Positions 43,570-52,256 of a DNA stretch of 64,000 nt are shown in pieces. The DNA lies in contig NZ_CP158367.1 of assembly GCF_040267685.1 (NCBI RefSeq), positions 2,604,001 through 2,668,000 on the forward strand, written 5' to 3'. The position numbers and the translations under genes are program-made. The notes under the pieces were generated by a model that saw only the letters and a list, made by a program, of their open reading frames with translations, searched no databases and was not told where the DNA came from. This stretch comes from Proteinivorax tanatarense (GTDB lineage Bacteria > Bacillota > Proteinivoracia > Proteinivoracales > Proteinivoracaceae). The stretch's first letter is position 1. Each line of letters starts with the position of its first letter.

Positions 43570-44862
43570 TTAAATGTTTAGCTTAGCAAAAATATTGTCA
43601 ACCTCTTTTGTGCAGTATCCCAAATCGAATATTCCCTCTAAATCTTCTTTGCTAATTTTACCAGCTAACTCGTCATCATCCATAAGTAAATCTTTAAAGT
43701 CTTTCTTTTGCTGCCAAGCCTCCATGGCATACTTTTGTACGATATCATAAGCTTTTTCTCTTTTTAATCCTTTTTTAACTAAGAAAAGTAATACCCTTCC
43801 TGAAAAAGTTAAATTATAACTCTTCGCTATATTTCTAGCCATGTTTTCAGGATAAACATGTAAATCTGAAATTATCCTAGTAAGCTTAACCAGCATATAA
43901 TCAACTAGGATGGTGCTGTCCGGCACAATTACTCTTTCCACTGAGGAGTGGGAAATATCTCTTTCATGCCATAAAGCTTGATTTTCCATCGCCGAAATTG
44001 AATTACTTCTTACAACTCTTGCCAAGCCACAAAGTTGTTCACAATTAACCGGATTTCTTTTATGTGGCATAGCAGAAGACCCCTTTTGCCCGGCATAAAA
44101 TGGTTCTTCAACTTCACGGGTTTCTGTTTTTTGTAAGCTTCTTATTTCCAAGGCAATCTTTTCGATGCTTCCAGCTACAATAGCTAGCGTTGTCAAAAAC
44201 TGAGCATGTCTATCTCTTTGTAGTATTTGTGTGGAAATAGGAGAGGCATTTAACCCTAGTTCTTGGCAAACTAATTGTTCCACCTCTGGAGCAATATTGC
44301 CATAGGTACCTACTGCCCCTGAAAGCTTGCCATATCTCATATTTTCTATGGCTTGATCAAGCCTTTCAAGATTGCGCTCCATCTCTGCATACCAAAGGGC
44401 AAATTTAAGCCCTAAAGTTGTTGGTTCAGCGTGGACTCCATGGGTTCTTCCCATCATTACTGTGTACTTGTACTCATTGGCTTTGTCTTTAAGTGATTCC
44501 ATTAGCCTCCTAAGCTCTGCCACAATCATATCTCCAGCTTCTACCATTAGCATCGCCATGGCAGTATCCACAACATCTGATGATGTTAGTCCGTAGTGAA
44601 CATATTTGGACTCTTCGCCCAAACTTTCTGCAACACAACGAGTAAAAGCTATTACATCATGTCGAGTTTGTTGTTCTATCTCTAAAATCCTTTCAACAGA
44701 AAAAGAGGCGTTTTTTTCAATTTTTTCTACATCCTCAGCTGGAATAACACCTAGTTTCACCCATGCCTTACAAGCAGCTATTTCAACATCAAGCCACTTT
44801 TGGAATTTGTTTTCCAAACTCCATATTTTCGCCATTTTTTCTCTTGAATATCTCTCAATCAT
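43570..44862 (-). CDS. purB: Adenylosuccinate lyase PurB
   Basis: 430 residues. The fumarase/aspartase signature GSSAMPHKRNPVNCEQ, catalytic region TSSDVVDTAMA and MMGRTHGVHAEPTTLGL. It acts twice in purine synthesis (SAICAR and adenylosuccinate cleavage). The start overlaps the purE stop as TAATG, showing coupled translation. Confidence 0.97.
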   Translation of the reverse strand: MIERYSREKMAKIWSLENKFQKWLDVEIAACKAWVKLGVIPAEDVEKIEKNASFSVERILEIEQQTRHDVIAFTRCVAESLGEESKYVHYGLTSSDVVDTAMAMLMVEAGDMIVAELRRLMESLKDKANEYKYTVMMGRTHGVHAEPTTLGLKFALWYAEMERNLERLDQAIENMRYGKLSGAVGTYGNIAPEVEQLVCQELGLNASPISTQILQRDRHAQFLTTLAIVAGSIEKIALEIRSLQKTETREVEEPFYAGQKGSSAMPHKRNPVNCEQLCGLARVVRSNSISAMENQALWHERDISHSSVERVIVPDSTILVDYMLVKLTRIISDLHVYPENMARNIAKSYNLTFSGRVLLFLVKKGLKREKAYDIVQKYAMEAWQQKKDFKDLLMDDDELAGKISKEDLEGIFDLGYCTKEVDNIFAKLNI

Positions 44863-45362
44863 TAAAGTTCCTCCTCCAAAATCTTATCTAGTTTTTGTTG
44901 TTTTACTTTAACTTTATCCTGCATCTCTTCTTTAAGGAGGGCTAACTTTACTGCCACTTTGGTATCAAAACCTGCAATAATTTGTCCAGCTAATATTGCA
45001 GCATTTTTGCTGCCATCAATGGCTACTGTTGCAACGGGAACACCCGGTGGCATTTGGGCGATAGAATGAAGGGCATCTTCTCCTGCCAATGGCCCAGCTG
45101 AAATTGGAACACCTATAACCGGCAAAGTTGAAAATGCTGCCATTACTCCAGGAAGGTGCGCTGCCAGTCCTGCTGCGGCAATTATTGCTGAAAATCCATT
45201 ATCTTTGGCATTTTTAGAAAGTTCTGCTGCTTGCTCAGGGGTTCTATGGGCAGAGCAAATCTTAACCTCAGGTGAGATTCCAAGTTCCTTTAATGTAACA
45301 ACACAATCTTTCATCTTACCCCAATCACTATCACTACCCATTACAATTAAAACCTTTGACAT
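44862..45362 (-). CDS. purE: N5-CAIR mutase PurE (class I type)
   Basis: 166 residues from ATG 45362 (GGAGG 8 bases upstream). VLIVMGSDSDWGKMKDCV, KICSAHRTPEQAAEL, AAGLAAHLPGVMAAFSTLPV and GVPISAGPLAGEDAL. The SAHRTP motif is of the class I (N5-CAIR mutase) kind. Class I enzymes normally need PurK, but no purK follows as it does in Bacillus. First gene of the pur operon. Confidence 0.95.
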   Translation of the reverse strand: MSKVLIVMGSDSDWGKMKDCVVTLKELGISPEVKICSAHRTPEQAAELSKNAKDNGFSAIIAAAGLAAHLPGVMAAFSTLPVIGVPISAGPLAGEDALHSIAQMPPGVPVATVAIDGSKNAAILAGQIIAGFDTKVAVKLALLKEEMQDKVKVKQQKLDKILEEEL

Positions 45363-45408
45363 AATCACTACCTCCTAAATTTTTTAATATATTTAATAGT
45401 TGGATAAA

Positions 45409-45443
45409 GTTAATACCCGAGCAAAAGAAACTCGGGTATTAAC
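45409..45443 (-). terminator. Hairpin between the permease gene and purE
   Basis: Perfect 13-base stem GTTAATACCCGAG (45409-45421) with CTCGGGTATTAAC (45431-45443); on the minus strand only TTTATCC follows. A weak or partial terminator, so read-through from the permease promoter into purE is possible. Confidence 0.7.
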
Positions 45444-45459
45444 ATTGTACTAAATCTTG

Positions 45460-46758
45460 TTAAAATACTCCAGCTTCAATCATTAAATGCAGCAATGAAG
45501 CAAAAGCTAGAACATACATAAACCAGTGAACACTTTTATACTTACCTGAACAAACTTTAACTAACGGGTAAGCTATAAAACCTACAGAAATTCCGTGAGC
45601 TATACTAAAAGCAAAAGGCATAAAAATTATAGTTAAAAAAGCTGGAAATGCTTCCGTAAAATCCTCAAAATCTATATCTTTAACAGCACCCATCATTAAC
45701 ACACCTACAATTACAAGGGCCGGCGCAGTAGCAGCACCAGGTACCACAAGAGCCAAGGGTGAAAAGAAAATTGCTACTAAAAATAATAGACCAGTTGTGA
45801 CAGCAGTTAAACCAGTTCTGCCACCTTCAGAAACCCCGGCAGTACTTTCAACATATGTTGTAACAGTACTTGTCCCCACCATAGACCCAAAAATGGTTCC
45901 TACAGAGTCAACTAACATAGCATTTTTTACTTTGGGAAGGTTTCCGTTTTTATCTAAATAACCTGCTCTAGCACCAGTACCCATAAGTGTTCCCATAGTA
46001 TCAAACAAATCTACAAAAATAAGTGCAAAAATTGTCATAAAGCCTAGTCCAGTTACAGCTCCCCTAATGTCTAACTGAAAAACTATTCCTTCTAAAGTAG
46101 GCATTGCGGTAATACCATTTTCTATACTCCCAGACACTCCCATAGGGAATCCTATAACAGTGGTTGCAACAATACCAATTAACAGTGCTCCCTTTACTCT
46201 TAGAGCCATAAGAGCACCAGTTATAACTATTCCAATTAGTGCCAGCAGTGTGGCTGGCTCCGTTATATCACCTAACGCTAATAATGTGGCTTCACTAGAA
46301 ACTATGATTTCAGAATTTTTAAGTCCAATAAATGCAATAAACAAACCTATACCAGCTGAAACAGCTCTTTTAAGCGAGGTAGGTACGGCATGATCGATTT
46401 TTGTTATTATTCCAGTTATAGCTAATACTGCAAAAGCAACACCTGATATAAACACAGCACCTAGCGCTACTTCCCAGCTAGATTGTCCTGCAATGGTGTA
46501 CGCAAAGAAAGCATTAAGACCCATGCCACTTGCTAAAGCAAATGGATAGTTGGTAAACAACCCCATTAAAATTGTCGTTAACGCCGCTGCTAAAGCTGTA
46601 GCAGTTAGCACAGCCTCTTTAGGCATCCCTGCATCAGATAAAATGTCAGGGTTAACAAATAAAATATACGCCATTGTCATAAATGTGGTTAAACCTGCGA
46701 TGATTTCAGTACTTACCGTAGTTTTTCTTTCTTTTAATTGAAATATTCTTTCCAACAT
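45460..46758 (-). CDS. pbuG: NCS2/AzgA-type purine permease (PbuG-like)
   Basis: 432 residues with about 12-14 membrane helices. LKERKTTVSTEIIAGLTTFM and TMAYILFVNPDIL are the AzgA/PbuG opening; GLNAFFAYTIAGQSSWEVAL, FVDLFDTMGTLMGTGARAG and GTSTVTTYVESTAGVSEGGR are core motifs. It imports guanine and hypoxanthine (or adenine) by proton or cation symport. The guanine riboswitch in its leader supports guanine/hypoxanthine as the regulated substrate. It precedes the pur operon. Confidence 0.93.
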   Translation of the reverse strand: MLERIFQLKERKTTVSTEIIAGLTTFMTMAYILFVNPDILSDAGMPKEAVLTATALAAALTTILMGLFTNYPFALASGMGLNAFFAYTIAGQSSWEVALGAVFISGVAFAVLAITGIITKIDHAVPTSLKRAVSAGIGLFIAFIGLKNSEIIVSSEATLLALGDITEPATLLALIGIVITGALMALRVKGALLIGIVATTVIGFPMGVSGSIENGITAMPTLEGIVFQLDIRGAVTGLGFMTIFALIFVDLFDTMGTLMGTGARAGYLDKNGNLPKVKNAMLVDSVGTIFGSMVGTSTVTTYVESTAGVSEGGRTGLTAVTTGLLFLVAIFFSPLALVVPGAATAPALVIVGVLMMGAVKDIDFEDFTEAFPAFLTIIFMPFAFSIAHGISVGFIAYPLVKVCSGKYKSVHWFMYVLAFASLLHLMIEAGVF

Positions 46759-46799
46759 CTTAAAAACCTCCTATTATTATATAAGTAAGATATAAAAAT

Positions 46800-46828
46800 A
46801 AAAAATCCCCGTCGCAAATGACTGGGGA
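46800..46828 (-). terminator. Expression-platform terminator of the riboswitch
   Basis: On the minus strand TCCCC-A-GTC, loop, GAC-GGGGA, then a run of T (46806-46828 plus T tract at 46800). Formed when guanine is bound, it would stop transcription before the permease gene. Confidence 0.85.
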
Positions 46829-46884
46829 CTAGGCACAAGAAACAATCTTTTTATTAGCAACAAAAACGTGCTAACAAAAACTTG

Positions 46885-46960
46885 CGCTATCCCGTAGTCG
46901 GAAAGTTTACGGCTTCCGGTAGAAACTCGTGGACCATATCACCACAGTTATACGAGTGCG
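46885..46960 (-). ncRNA. Purine riboswitch, guanine class
   Basis: Minus strand: CTCGTATAACTGTGGTGATA, TGGTCCACGAGTTTCTACCG and GAAGCCGTAAACTTTCCGAC then TACGGG. P1 is CTCGTA/TACGGG, P2 GTGG/CCAC, P3 CCGGAAG with CTTTCCG. The discriminator in GACTACG is C, which pairs with guanine (adenine types have GATTATG). It controls the permease gene by the terminator at 46800-46828. Confidence 0.95.
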
Positions 46961-46989
46961 TATATGCTTTTTAAAGTAACTCTAAATAC

Positions 46990-47018
46990 ATTTTAAAAGA
47001 AAATACAGTTTTGGTCAA
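46990..47018 (-). promoter_or_regulatory. Promoter of the riboswitch-permease transcript
   Basis: Minus strand TTGACC (47018-47013), 17-base spacer, TAAAAT (46995-46990); the transcript would start some 20 bases before the aptamer. Confidence 0.85.
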
Positions 47019-47288
47019 GAATAACAAGAACTTTTTTAGATTTTTAAAGTTTAATGTTCGTGTTTTGGCGTTATGCATTATGTTTTTTTGTATAGATTCT
47101 ATTAAAACACGTTTTTTCGCTTTTGTCTACATATAGTGGAACTTTTACCTTCTCCATTTCTATTGATTTAAACCACCGAGCTTTAATGGACTGTTATCAA
47201 TTGAATCCATGATTTTTGAAGGGATGGTCAGCATTTAATTAGACATAATAACCCAGCTAACAATATCAATTTTTAAGCCTTTAACCAG
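47019..47288. other. Spacer downstream of the antiporter cluster
   Basis: 270 bp of AT-rich DNA between the stop of the last antiporter-type gene (47289) and the permease promoter. I see no ORF and no clear terminator hairpin here. Confidence 0.5.
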
Positions 47289-49478
47289 CTATTTTGCTAT
47301 AAAGAAAAATGCTAAAATAAAGGTTAAAATCACAGAATAAATTATTATGTCACTATTAATAAATGAAAGTTCACACTTATTTATCCCCTTATCAATACAT
47401 TTTACAAATCTAGGTATTACTCCCGACTCTTCGCCATCTTTATGCGCCCTTTTTAAAGTTGTTTTACTCTGGCCATGGTCTGATGCAGGCAAAGAGTAGG
47501 ATAGGCCTTCTCGGGAAATATTAGAAGTGTAAATAGACTTAACATATATTGTTTTTCTATATATAAGAATTACTAATTCTTTTAATTTAACAAATGGAAA
47601 AGCTAAGATACACTCAATACATAGCCACTTTGGAAAATGAAGATGGAATAAATGATATTTAACACCTAGATAAAAGATAATCCCACCCATTATATAAACT
47701 GGTATCATACCTATTAAATCAGCTCTTGCGAAAATATTTATATCGACAATATAGTTGTTTATAAATTCTGGATCATAAGTTATAGTACTGGCAGCGGGTA
47801 TAATAAAACTATCTAGCAGGAAATTTGGAAAAATCCCTATCAACATTATTACTGCTGCTATGCCACCCATTGCCAAATTCATCATTGGAAATTCTCCTTT
47901 AACGTGCTCCAAATCTTGTGGACATTTTCCTAAAAATATAAATGACGTCCATTTGATAAACGAGCAAGCGGTTCCAGCACTTATAATTATAAATAGAATT
48001 TCAGCTATTTTAAAAGAAGGATGTCCATATATAAAAGCCTCTTCTATAGCATGGTGTAGTAAAGTCTTGCTGGCAAAGCCGTTAAAAAGCGGCATTCCTG
48101 TGATACCTAGAGCAGCAATGGTGCTTACTATAAAGGTAAACGGCATTTTTTTCCATAACCCACCCATTTTATACATATCCAATGTCCCTACTTTTAAGTA
48201 TACAGCTCCAGCAACCATAAACAAAAGACTTTTAAACAGTGCGTGGTTTATGATATGATACAAAGCGCCTGAATACCCCATTGCACCTTTGTACCCTAAA
48301 TACACTGCCACTCCTATACCCATAATGATATACCCCATCTGACTGACACTATGGAAGGCTAACATTTTTTTCATATTGCCCTGTTGCAAAGCCATAAAAA
48401 CTCCAAGTGCCATGGTGATTATACCCATCCATATTAGTGCTGCTCCCAAAGTCTGGGCAGAAATCCAAATGCTATCTGAAAATCCTTCAGTGACTTGGTG
48501 CATTTCCGGAAAGAAAAAACTGGTCGTAGTTCTAATAATCCCGTAGGCACCTATTTTAACCATTATCCCTGAAAGCAATGCACTTGCAGGTGTCGGAGCT
48601 ATTGGATGTGCTTTGGGGAGCCAAATATGAAGTGGTGCAAGCCCTGCTTTAACACCAAAACCAATAATAAAAAGTCCCATAATAAAATATTCTAAACCAC
48701 CTAAGTTTTGCATTTCAATGGCTAGGTTAGCGTATTCTAAAGTTCCGACATTTATAAATAACAATATCATTGCTAATAATATACATAGCCCGCCCATTAT
48801 TCCCATATAAATATAGCTATTACCTGCCTCGATGCACTCTTTTGTTTCACAGTGCACTACCAACATATAAGAACTAAAGGTCATCGCTTCAAAAAACAAG
48901 AAGGTTGTAAAAACACAGCCAGACATTACCGTCCCTAAAATAAAACCAAAAGTTAGCATCAAAAAAAGATAAAATCTATTTCTGTGAGCCTCTTTGTTCA
49001 TATAATCCGGTGCATAAATAGTAACCATTAACCAAATAAACGAGGATAACAACGCTATTACTAGGGAGGTCATATCAATCCTAATGTTAATTCCATAACC
49101 TAAAAGCTCTGAAATACGCAAAAATATAGCTTCTTCTCTTACAACAGGATAAAGAAGCAATATCATTATAAAGGTTAAAAAAGTAATATCTACAACTAGT
49201 ATATCCCTTAACTGCTCATGGTTCGAAAACATGCCGACAGCCAATACTCCAAAAATTATTGGAAACAATATTATCAACAACGGATAAAATCTAAAATTAA
49301 ATATAGTATCTATTAGCACTTCCTTAAATCCGCTGAAATAGCCAAATTCCATACTCAAGATAACTACCAGAGCTAAGGCTGATAATGCTATCACCGACAC
49401 ATTGTTTATTACTGTCAATGCTTCATTTTTAGCGTCAGCAGACTCTGCTTTTTCCCCCTTGTGTAATATCCTTTCCAT
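47289..49478 (-). CDS. Long NuoL/HyfB-type antiporter-like membrane subunit, paralogue 3
   Basis: 729 residues, GGAGGAG 6 bases before ATG. About 14-15 membrane helices of the proton-translocating NADH dehydrogenase/MrpD family. FFEAMTFSSYMLVVHCETKE holds the conserved Glu, and GFGVKAGLAPLHIWLPKAHP the conserved Lys in VKAG. The usual WLPDAH is WLPKAH, as in hydrogenase-4/formate hydrogenlyase-type subunits. After the core comes a hydrophilic tail (residues about 640-700) and a last membrane helix ending DIIIYSVILTFILAFFFIAK. Closest relative in the window is the 716-residue protein at 59045. It probably translocates H+ or Na+ in the Mrp-like complex. Its own 5' region (420 bp) suggests separate transcription. 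Confidence 0.88.
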   Translation of the reverse strand: MERILHKGEKAESADAKNEALTVINNVSVIALSALALVVILSMEFGYFSGFKEVLIDTIFNFRFYPLLIILFPIIFGVLAVGMFSNHEQLRDILVVDITFLTFIMILLLYPVVREEAIFLRISELLGYGINIRIDMTSLVIALLSSFIWLMVTIYAPDYMNKEAHRNRFYLFLMLTFGFILGTVMSGCVFTTFLFFEAMTFSSYMLVVHCETKECIEAGNSYIYMGIMGGLCILLAMILLFINVGTLEYANLAIEMQNLGGLEYFIMGLFIIGFGVKAGLAPLHIWLPKAHPIAPTPASALLSGIMVKIGAYGIIRTTTSFFFPEMHQVTEGFSDSIWISAQTLGAALIWMGIITMALGVFMALQQGNMKKMLAFHSVSQMGYIIMGIGVAVYLGYKGAMGYSGALYHIINHALFKSLLFMVAGAVYLKVGTLDMYKMGGLWKKMPFTFIVSTIAALGITGMPLFNGFASKTLLHHAIEEAFIYGHPSFKIAEILFIIISAGTACSFIKWTSFIFLGKCPQDLEHVKGEFPMMNLAMGGIAAVIMLIGIFPNFLLDSFIIPAASTITYDPEFINNYIVDINIFARADLIGMIPVYIMGGIIFYLGVKYHLFHLHFPKWLCIECILAFPFVKLKELVILIYRKTIYVKSIYTSNISREGLSYSLPASDHGQSKTTLKRAHKDGEESGVIPRFVKCIDKGINKCELSFINSDIIIYSVILTFILAFFFIAK

Positions 49479-49861
49479 TATAATCTCCTCCAGTTTCCCC
49501 TTACTATTCTAATATTAAAAAGGCTTTATTATCGACAGATTATTATAGTACTAGTACCTGCCTATGCCGAGGCGCCATCCACTACTACACTTTGGATGGC
49601 GCCTTTTCTGATTAGCTTTGCATTCTTGCTGTAACTGGTTGAATCTGTCAATAGCGTGCACGCAGGTCATAAAGTCAATAACCAACTGACTGGCTCCAGT
49701 CAGTTGATTAAGCTACTTTATTTTAGGTATTAAATTAAATTAAAATCAACCATTTATTTGTGAAAATCTATTTTAAATTAAAATTATAGTTTACATATAT
49801 ACCTACTAAATATGTCATAACACTAAAAACACGCTTCGTTAAACATACAAAGCTTTTACCC
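49479..49861. other. Intergenic region with two hairpins, upstream of paralogue 3
   Basis: About 380 bp with no ORF. Hairpin one is AGGCGCCATCCA (49570-49581) with TGGATGGCGCCT (49593-49604), followed by TTTTCTG on the plus strand. Hairpin two is CAACTGACT (49683-49691) with AGTCAGTTG (49698-49706). Neither has a T tract on the minus strand, so they may be RNA-level regulatory or element-derived structures. Confidence 0.55.
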
Positions 49862-49897
49862 ATTAAACTAGGCGACATTTAAGTCGCCTAGTTTAAT
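49862..49897 (-). terminator. Terminator after paralogue 2
   Basis: Perfect 15-base stem ATTAAACTAGGCGAC (49862-49876) with GTCGCCTAGTTTAAT (49883-49897), just downstream of the stop of the 717-residue antiporter-type gene. Confidence 0.75.
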
Positions 49898-49898
49898 G

Positions 49899-52052
49899 TT
49901 ATTTTACTACAAAGAAAAACACTAAAATAAAAGTTAAAATCATTGAGTATAACAAGACATCTGATTTGATAAAGGGAGTCTCACATTTACAGCAAATTTG
50001 TTTATCAACAAAACCTGCAAATTTTCTCACCATGCTATCTTCTTCTATTTCTTCCTTTGGTATCTCAACATTTGCTTCACAAGATGAGGTGGTATATACT
50101 ACCATATCATCTCTCCTTGTTAAATTTAATTTTTTCATTATCTTAAAAGCTATTTCAATAAGTTTTCTTACTGGTAGGGTAATTAAGCACTCAAAGCATA
50201 ACCATTGAGGAAATCTAACTTTGAATAAAGACCCTTTGATCCCCCAGTAAAACAAACCTGCTCCCATTAAATATACCCATACCATTCCAACTAGGTCATC
50301 TCTGGCGAAAATATTTATCCCAACAATATAACTATCGATGAACTCTGGGTCATATGTTAAACCCTGAGCAGCAGGGATAATAAAATTATCCAATAAAAAG
50401 TTAGGAAAAACTCCTATTAACACAATCGCTGCTGCAACCCCACCCATAGCAATATTCATTATGGGAAATCCTTCTTTTATATGCTCATGTTCGTTTGGAC
50501 ATTCGCCAAAAAAGATTCCATATGTCCACTTAAATAAAACACATGCTGTTCCTGCACTTATAATAACAAATAAATAGTCCGCCACTAAAAACATGGAATG
50601 CCCATACATATGCGCTTCTTCGATACCATGGTGCAGAACTGTTTTACTAGCAAAACCATTAAAAAGGGGCATTCCTGTGATGCCAAGGGCAGCAATTGTA
50701 CTAACTACAAAAGTAAAGGGCATTTTTTTCCAAAGCCCGCCCATTTTATTTATATCTAAAGTGTGTACTTTTAAATAAACTGCTCCAGCTACCATAAACA
50801 GAAGGCTTTTATATAAGGCATGGTTAATAATATGGTAAAGTACTCCAGAGTAACCCATTGCACCTTTATAACCAAGGTAAACCGCTACTCCAATTCCTAA
50901 TATAATATAACCCATTTGGCTTACAGTACTAAATGCCAACATTTTCTTTATATTTGTCTGTTGCATAGCCATAAAAATTCCTATACCCATAGTAGCAATT
51001 CCAAGCCAAATTACTATAGCTCCTAGGGTTTGGGCGGAAATCCAAATGCTATCTTCAAAGCCCTGTGTCACCTGAGAAAATTCCGGAAAGAAAAAGCTTG
51101 TAGTGGTACGAAGCATCCCATAAGCTCCCACTTTAACCATTATCCCGGAAAGCAATGCGCTGGCAGGAGTTGGAGCTACAGGGTGAGCTTTAGGAAGCCA
51201 AATATGCAGAGGAACTAAACCTGCTTTTACCCCAAAACCTATTATAAATAGTGCTAAAATAAAATACTCCAAACCTCCTAAGGTTTGCATCTCGTACGCT
51301 AAGTTCTCATACTGCAAAGTCCCCGTGTTAATAAACAATAGAATCATTGCCAATAATATACATAGGCCACCCATTATACCCATATATATATAGCTGTCTC
51401 CAGCATCAAGTGCTTCCTTAGATTCGGAGTGCACAACCAACATATAAGAACTAAATGTCATCGCTTCGAAAAATAAAAATGTTGTAAACACTCCACCAGC
51501 TAGTACAGTACCTAATATTCCACAATAGGTTATTGATAAAAACAAATAAAACCTACATCGATGGTCTTCTTTATTCATATAGTCTGGTGCATAAATCATT
51601 ACCATAAGCCAAATAAAGGCTATTAATGTCGCTAAGGTTAACGAAGTCATATCTGCTGTGAAGTTTAATCCGTATCCCAACACTTTATCAATTGCTAAAG
51701 TGAGGTTTCCATTTATAACCGAAGGGTAAAGGGATAGCAACATAGCAAAAGTAGCAAAGGTTATATTTACTAATAAAATATCTCTAAGATTTTCCCATTT
51801 TCCACCAAGTGGTGCTGTAAAGACTCCCAACAACGGTAAAAGAACGATTACTAAAAGATAAGCAGGGTATTTTTCTACAAAACTTTCCAACCATTGACTT
51901 AACTCAATAAAGTTACCCGCCGCCATTGAAAACGTAACTATTAGAGCACCTATAGCTAGAAGGAATATAAAAATGCTATTTCCCTTTTGTATTAATGAGC
52001 CAAAATTATTCTGTGGCGGATCAACATTTATATTTACTTTTGCGTTATTCAT
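49899..52052 (-). CDS. Long NuoL/HyfB-type antiporter-like membrane subunit, paralogue 2
   Basis: 717 residues, AAAGGAGG before ATG. Same architecture as paralogues 1 and 3: FFEAMTFSSYMLVVHSESKE (conserved Glu), GFGVKAGLVPLHIWLPKAHP (conserved Lys, variant WLPKAH), YGFNGF-like loops absent, and a C-terminal cytoplasmic stretch rich in charge (EIPKEEIEEDSMVRKFAGFV) before a final helix SDVLLYSMILTFILVFFFVV. Two extra cysteines (QICCKCETPF) precede that helix. It is the most divergent of the three long paralogues. Located between mrpD copy 2 and paralogue 3 with 200-400 bp gaps, so possibly its own unit. Ion specificity cannot be read. Confidence 0.88.
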   Translation of the reverse strand: MNNAKVNINVDPPQNNFGSLIQKGNSIFIFLLAIGALIVTFSMAAGNFIELSQWLESFVEKYPAYLLVIVLLPLLGVFTAPLGGKWENLRDILLVNITFATFAMLLSLYPSVINGNLTLAIDKVLGYGLNFTADMTSLTLATLIAFIWLMVMIYAPDYMNKEDHRCRFYLFLSITYCGILGTVLAGGVFTTFLFFEAMTFSSYMLVVHSESKEALDAGDSYIYMGIMGGLCILLAMILLFINTGTLQYENLAYEMQTLGGLEYFILALFIIGFGVKAGLVPLHIWLPKAHPVAPTPASALLSGIMVKVGAYGMLRTTTSFFFPEFSQVTQGFEDSIWISAQTLGAIVIWLGIATMGIGIFMAMQQTNIKKMLAFSTVSQMGYIILGIGVAVYLGYKGAMGYSGVLYHIINHALYKSLLFMVAGAVYLKVHTLDINKMGGLWKKMPFTFVVSTIAALGITGMPLFNGFASKTVLHHGIEEAHMYGHSMFLVADYLFVIISAGTACVLFKWTYGIFFGECPNEHEHIKEGFPIMNIAMGGVAAAIVLIGVFPNFLLDNFIIPAAQGLTYDPEFIDSYIVGINIFARDDLVGMVWVYLMGAGLFYWGIKGSLFKVRFPQWLCFECLITLPVRKLIEIAFKIMKKLNLTRRDDMVVYTTSSCEANVEIPKEEIEEDSMVRKFAGFVDKQICCKCETPFIKSDVLLYSMILTFILVFFFVVK

Positions 52053-52086
52053 TTCATCCCCTCCTTTATTAAAATTTGCTTTGGCA

Positions 52087-52104
52087 ATTGTAAAACTTTA
52101 CAAT
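52087..52104. promoter_or_regulatory. Operator-like palindrome before paralogue 2
   Basis: ATTGTAAA-AC-TTTACAAT, 8-base arms, 35-50 bases before the ATG of the 717-residue gene. Placement fits a repressor site or the 5' end of its leader; no matched promoter is evident. Confidence 0.4.
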
Positions 52105-52256
52105 ACCTGATATAAAACGCTTCAAAAAGCCTCGCCAAATCACGCAAGTGTTATTTTGAGACTAAGGTTTAAACTCTGATCATTTTGCAATACCCATAAA
52201 TCTATTTAATCAATTTCAAAAATTTACAGCGTCTTAATTCATTTCATAATTTGATC

